Origin: a virus
Direction: 5' to 3' (one strand)
DNA length: 60,887 nucleotides
Virus record (IMG/VR): IMGVR_UViG_3300042476_000233
Coordinates: 1 to 60,887 of that record
Position 1 is the first letter of the stretch. Each line of letters begins with the position of its first letter. The position numbers were made by a program, and so were the translations under genes. This document shows positions 56,614-60,887 of the stretch, in pieces. The notes under the pieces are model-generated. The model did not search any database. It worked only from the letters and a program-made list of their open reading frames with translations, and was not told the origin of the DNA.

Positions 56614-59600
56614 TTATGCGGGGAGGTACTTGTCGGCGCGGGTGTTCTTAGCCACCTTACCCTTACCGGTTGTCTTAGCGCGGGCGCGCTGCACCCGGTC
56701 CATCATTGCATACAGCTTGCGTGCACCGGCTTCGGTAGACCCATTCCCTATTTCACTCACAATCCTCGCCGGGATCACAAACTCACCATCGGCCAGTCGC
56801 GCGGGTTGACGGTTGCCAATAGTTGCCGGGATGCTGTCAGAGACGCCATCACCAGGGCCGCGCAGCAGGCGCCCACCATCGGAGTAGCCGCCGAGGTTGA
56901 ATTGGCCACCCCGAGCAGCACCGGCTGCAATAGCCGCAAGCCCGCCTTTGCGCATGCCCGCCAACAAGTCTAATTCTTCATCAGTGTAGTTGGGGCCACC
57001 AGCATCGTATTCAGAATCAAACGGGCCAAAGTCTTCAGCCGCACGCGCTATCTCCAGTTGGCGCTGGAGATAGGCTTCTTCTTGATCTCGCAAAATGTCA
57101 CGCTGAATCTGCTCGACGTTAAGCACGTCTTCTACTTCGGCTCGACTCGCATTCAGCGCCGCCTCGTTGGCCAGCAGTTCGCGCATAGCGGCATCTGTGT
57201 AGAACCCGCGATCCACCACAGGCACTTTGCTTGCGTCTTGCGTACCAAACAAGAAGTCCGTGATGGGGGTGCCGCTGAGTGCGGTGTACTCAGTACCGGT
57301 TTCTGGATTGATGCGTGTTGTACCGCCGGTTGTGGTGCCGCCGGTTGTGGTGCCACCAACAGTAGAACCGCCAACAAGCCTTGCGCCTGCGCCACCTCCG
57401 GTCATACCGCCGCCCGTAACGCTGCTGGCCACACCGCCGCCTGTGGTCGTGGTGCCTCCGGTAGTAGTACCACCTGTGGTTGTCTTTGTTTCGCTAGTAT
57501 CGGCGCCCTGTGCAGTCTGACGTGAAGGCGCAGGAGGAACATAGCGGCGAATTGCGCTTTCACGCGCCGCGCCACCAACAACTTCGCTGTAAGGACGCAT
57601 CAGCGCCCCACCGCCAGGAACAAACGGCGTAGCAGAGTACGGACCCCGACCCATCAGGTAGTCGTAAGCACTCTTGCTGCCGCCGGTCAACATGTTAAAC
57701 CGGCGCTCGTTGACGGCAGCGCGCAGTTGGTAATCCGGCACGCCGTTGGCGCGGCCCCAAGCGGTGATCTCCGTGGCCGTCGCGTTCGGGTTGTTTGCCA
57801 AGTAGGCTTGCAGGTCATTAACCACCGCGTTCTGCGTCATCGGGCGCTCGTTCGGGCCGAGACGCGTAACCGTGGGCATCTCCGTAGCACCACCACCCTG
57901 CTCGTATGCCGTGCGCACCTGCTCCATAGTTTGAGGAGTGAACTGCGTAGCAGGAGCCAGCGTCGGCGTAGTCGGCGCAAAGTCGGGTAGCCCTGGCAGT
58001 GGCGCCGGAGTGACGGTTGTGCCAGTGTCGGTGCCGGTAAACGTGGGGGATACAGCGGTAACGGGAGCAGGGCGGGTTATGTTGTTAGCCCGCATAAAGT
58101 CAGCTACGTTCTGCGCACTGAACGACTTGCCGTAGGTTTCATTTACTAGGTTGGCGATTTGCTGGTCACTCAGACCTTGGGCTACACCGCTTCTTGCAAT
58201 ACCGATAGCTGCGGCTTGCGGGTCTTTAAGGATGCTCTGCTGTGCGGCGAGTTGACCAGCGGTGGGTGTGGCCAGTTGCGTCGGGTCTACATTGACACCG
58301 ATGTTGGAGCCAATGCTTTGAATCTGCCGCTTAATCTCCGGCATGCCCAAGTCAGTGTTTGCCCAATAACTGAGTCCTTCCCGCTCGGCCTCACGCCCCA
58401 ACACATCCCTATAAATCTGGTTGATTTCCTTTTCACGATCCGTCTGCGGAGTGGCGGCGGCGTAGTTGTACCCAGGACCGGCGGTGCCGGAAATAACGGT
58501 CTGACCCCCAGGTTGTCCTGCGGCTACGGCGTTAAGCCCAAGATAGTTGGGCAGTGTGTTTGCGGGCGTAGCAAACTGTTGTGTAGTTGCGGCTGTACGG
58601 GCGGCGTCAATTTGTTGAGCCAGTGCAGGGTTGGCCGCACGAGTCTGGTTGACTACATCGGTGAAAGACCCCAAGCCCTGCTTCATCCAGTAGTTGATGG
58701 CCTCTTCGTTGGGGTTAAGCTCCGCGCCGGGATTAGCTCTGTAGGCTTGCAGCACCTGCTCGCGGGTAGCACCGCCGTCAGCAAGCGCCACGATGCCGCC
58801 GCCTGCCATGCCTCCAGGCGGTTGTTCTTCTTGCTGTGCGGGTGCAGCAGACGCTGTGTTAACAGGCATCGCCGGGTAGGTCGGCTGCGCCGTCCACCGC
58901 TTGGTGAACGGATCAAACTTGTAGGGGCGGATGGTGCCTTGATACTGGCCACCCGGCATTGGCGTGGACGTCTGCACGGCCTGATCGGCCATAACTGGAA
59001 GCGCCGCAGCCATACCGGCTTTGTAAAGACCGGAAGCGCCGCCAACACCTTGAAGCGCCGCAGTACGCCCAATGTCAGAACCAAGTGCAGAAATACCTGC
59101 GCCCGCCCGCTCAAAAATACCTTTGCTTAGGTAATCTTTGGTAGCTTGCTCAGCCAACAAGTTCTTGTAGCCTTGTTCAGACAAGCCCTCAAATGCCGCA
59201 CGACCGGCAATTTGCTCCGCAGTTAGGCCACTAACAGCGTTTTGTTGTGCCGCCGCCATGCCTGCCGACTGAAGACCTGCGCCAAGACTGGCGCCACCAT
59301 AAGCGCCCAGACCGGCCATGATGCCCTTCTGCAGACTGCCGGTGGCCAGAGCCGTCGCACCACCGACCAGTGCCCCCGCGCCCAGCGCGCTGCTGACCAC
59401 GCCGAATCCGGCAGGGCCAAGGGCAAAACCCGCGATCATGGGCAGTGCCGACTTGAGCAGCTTCTTGAACGAGAAGGCTTCCGGCAGACCCGTGTGGGGG
59501 TTGATCGTCATGGTGATTCCATGACTCAGGCCAAGCGCCTGCAGACCCGCAACTTCGCTGGGGGCCATGTGCACCAGCATCGAGTCGCCGTTGCGACCCT

Positions 59601-59637
59601 TGGACGCCATGTGGTTGGCTAGTACGGCAAGGCTCAT
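56614..59637 (-). CDS. Large hydrophobic internal virion protein
   Basis: The product is 1007 residues. Residues about 60-130 are Gly/Ala-rich and hydrophobic (MIAGFALGPAGFGVVSSALG, LVGGATALATGSLQ), fitting a membrane-penetrating part. Around 400-440, EINQIYRDVLGREAEREGLS followed by YW resembles a DUF4214-type helical repeat. Long Gly/Thr spacers follow (TTTGGTTTGGTTT) before a basic C-terminus. It is probably an ejection or internal tail protein; the order beside the glucosaminidase protein supports this. Confidence 0.8.
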   Translation of the reverse strand: MSLAVLANHMASKGRNGDSMLVHMAPSEVAGLQALGLSHGITMTINPHTGLPEAFSFKKLLKSALPMIAGFALGPAGFGVVSSALGAGALVGGATALATGSLQKGIMAGLGAYGGASLGAGLQSAGMAAAQQNAVSGLTAEQIAGRAAFEGLSEQGYKNLLAEQATKDYLSKGIFERAGAGISALGSDIGRTAALQGVGGASGLYKAGMAAALPVMADQAVQTSTPMPGGQYQGTIRPYKFDPFTKRWTAQPTYPAMPVNTASAAPAQQEEQPPGGMAGGGIVALADGGATREQVLQAYRANPGAELNPNEEAINYWMKQGLGSFTDVVNQTRAANPALAQQIDAARTAATTQQFATPANTLPNYLGLNAVAAGQPGGQTVISGTAGPGYNYAAATPQTDREKEINQIYRDVLGREAEREGLSYWANTDLGMPEIKRQIQSIGSNIGVNVDPTQLATPTAGQLAAQQSILKDPQAAAIGIARSGVAQGLSDQQIANLVNETYGKSFSAQNVADFMRANNITRPAPVTAVSPTFTGTDTGTTVTPAPLPGLPDFAPTTPTLAPATQFTPQTMEQVRTAYEQGGGATEMPTVTRLGPNERPMTQNAVVNDLQAYLANNPNATATEITAWGRANGVPDYQLRAAVNERRFNMLTGGSKSAYDYLMGRGPYSATPFVPGGGALMRPYSEVVGGAARESAIRRYVPPAPSRQTAQGADTSETKTTTGGTTTGGTTTTGGGVASSVTGGGMTGGGAGARLVGGSTVGGTTTGGTTTGGTTRINPETGTEYTALSGTPITDFLFGTQDASKVPVVDRGFYTDAAMRELLANEAALNASRAEVEDVLNVEQIQRDILRDQEEAYLQRQLEIARAAEDFGPFDSEYDAGGPNYTDEELDLLAGMRKGGLAAIAAGAARGGQFNLGGYSDGGRLLRGPGDGVSDSIPATIGNRQPARLADGEFVIPARIVSEIGNGSTEAGARKLYAMMDRVQRARAKTTGKGKVAKNTRADKYLPA

Positions 59638-59684
59638 GTGCGCCCCTTGGAATTGATTGGGTTCATTTTAGGTCGTTTGGGTGC

Positions 59685-60887
59685 TTAGCGGCTAATCTCT
59701 TCCCAGTCCAGAGAGCCAAGCACCTGATCCCCGTTGGATGCCGCCGTGCAAGCAAGCGTCAGTTCATACGCAGTGGCGGTGAACGGATCGCGCTCCAGTT
59801 GAGAAGCGAACAACGCTTCCTTCAAAATGTCCACGCTATTGGAACCCTGATTGGAGCCCTGAAAGAAACCCGTTGCCAGAATCCGACCGGTGCCCACGGT
59901 GAACGCCGTGCCGGTGATGTTGTACTCAACTGCGGAGTTTGTGCCTGCACTGACCCAAGTGCCGCCCGTTGTGGTGCCAGACGCCACAACTTCCCACTTG
60001 TAGTTGGCGTTGTTGGTAATGCCCAAAATAGATATAGCCGTCAGGATGGCAATCGCGTCAAGGCGGGCTGTCTTCAAACGAATCGACACTACAGGGTAGA
60101 ACGTCCCGGCAGTGGTCAGTGTGCGGGGACTTGTGATGGTGTTACCGGCAGACAACTGCGCACCGCGCAACTCGTAGCCGCCTTCAGAAATCACGGTCGA
60201 GCACACCTGTTTGAGCGTACTTGCGCCGGTGGTCGCCGCCATATTGGTCATCTCATACCGCAGCGGCAAAGAAGCGGTGGTGATGTAGGTCGTGGTGATA
60301 AGGTTGGCGTGGTCAAAGTTGTGGCACGGAACAAATGTCCCGTTGATGATGAACCCGGTGCGAACCGTACCGAGGCCAAGCCACTCAACATCAATGTACA
60401 AAATCTGCGCCTTGGAGGAGTCCAGTGTCAGGCCAGACGGGCCGGTGCCGTCCAGTGGGTCTTGATTCCAATCTGCCTGCGCCACACGGGTGTTGATCGG
60501 AGCGCCTGTCACGCTGCTGCGCTCGACCATGTAGTTGTTTGAGCCTTCGCGTTCAAAGTAAATGCCGTTGGCCGCACCGTAATAGCCCGCACGTTGGCGC
60601 AGGTTGGCCTTGGCAGTGCCAAACACAAACGTGTTCATCACCAACAGGCTCTTACCCGGCTGATACGAAAAGACTTTGATGGTTTCCCGAATGATCTGGT
60701 CGCCACTGGCCGAGCCAACCGTCAGGTCCATCAGACCTTCATTGGCGTTAAACGTTGCCGCTGCGGTGCCGGTTATGCTGTTGACCCACAGGTTGTTGTC
60801 CGCATAGCGGTGGGATGAGTCGAACAAGGTCAGCGGGTTGCTGACCCGCAGCCGCCCAAAGGCGTCTACGTTGGTGCCGCCGATGGA
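59685..60887 (-). CDS. Structural protein, 5' end cut by the window edge
   Basis: At least 400 codons: an apparent TTG start at 60825-60827 is inside the frame, which continues to the window edge as SIGGTNVDAFGRLRVSNPLT. The NVDAFGRLRVS--LTLFDS motif is a common opening for phage tail or appendage proteins. The rest is beta-rich with a C-terminal TAYELTLACTAASNGDQVLG. It is the first gene read in module D and its true start lies outside the window. Confidence 0.8.
   Translation of the reverse strand, partial: SIGGTNVDAFGRLRVSNPLTLFDSSHRYADNNLWVNSITGTAAATFNANEGLMDLTVGSASGDQIIRETIKVFSYQPGKSLLVMNTFVFGTAKANLRQRAGYYGAANGIYFEREGSNNYMVERSSVTGAPINTRVAQADWNQDPLDGTGPSGLTLDSSKAQILYIDVEWLGLGTVRTGFIINGTFVPCHNFDHANLITTTYITTASLPLRYEMTNMAATTGASTLKQVCSTVISEGGYELRGAQLSAGNTITSPRTLTTAGTFYPVVSIRLKTARLDAIAILTAISILGITNNANYKWEVVASGTTTGGTWVSAGTNSAVEYNITGTAFTVGTGRILATGFFQGSNQGSNSVDILKEALFASQLERDPFTATAYELTLACTAASNGDQVLGSLDWEEISR

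Noticed and set aside
1-60887. tRNA genes, integrase, reverse transcriptase (diversity-generating retroelement) and transposase.
   Set aside because: I looked for tRNA-like T-loop sequences in the gaps and for catalytic motifs of these proteins and saw none. Absence by eye is not proof for tRNAs; tRNAscan-SE would settle it.

Overview
The window is a large part of the genome of a tailed bacteriophage (Caudoviricetes). It most resembles a short-tailed (podovirus-type) phage: it has a terminase pair, an 820-residue portal, scaffold, HK97-type capsid protein, two connector or adaptor proteins and several large internal virion or ejection proteins, but no tape measure, tail tube or sheath gene was recognised. 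The DNA is visibly GC-rich, which suits a GC-rich Gram-negative host, but the host cannot be named. No integrase, excisionase or classical repressor was found, so a lytic life style is the simplest reading. Genes are cut at both window ends and the ends do not join in frame, so this is not a closed genome.

Layout. (A) 1-22.9 kb, minus strand, read right to left: terminase small and large subunits, portal, a GroES-like co-chaperonin, scaffold, major capsid protein (followed by a terminator), a run of small very basic proteins, connector proteins, then a fibre cassette of repeat-rich, glycine-rich and S74-chaperone-bearing fibres, a cupin and a membrane-anchored protein. (B) 22.9-23.36 kb, a divergent non-coding region with G-runs and hairpins. 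(C) 23.36-44.76 kb, plus strand: many small early genes, then recombination, replication and nucleotide genes: DUF932 protein, DUF3310 protein, VRR-NUC nuclease, family A DNA polymerase, metallopeptidase-like protein, RecB/Cas4-like nuclease, HNH protein, SNF2-like helicase, SSB-like protein, HTH regulators and a primase-helicase. (D) 44.7-60.9 kb, minus strand: a 2820-residue polyvalent ejection protein carrying a zincin motif, a glucosaminidase-bearing virion protein, a glutamine-rich protein, a 1007-residue hydrophobic virion protein and a truncated structural protein.

How it fits together. Module C supplies regulators and a largely self-sufficient replisome (primase-helicase, PolA, SSB-like protein, nucleases, SNF2 helicase). 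Module A packages DNA and builds the head, neck and host-binding fibres. Module D supplies proteins probably carried in the capsid and ejected, including a wall-degrading domain. Modules C and D converge at 44.7 kb and overlap by 47 bp.

The most unusual non-coding signals are in module C: a tract of about 520 bp at 31.4-31.95 kb with a GG dinucleotide every five bases; four copies of a perfect 20-bp palindrome between 23.3 and 25.5 kb; paired 5' leader hairpins with a compensatory base-pair change; and a nearly invariant AGGAGAAAGC ribosome-binding leader. All family names below come from reading motifs by eye; no database search was possible.
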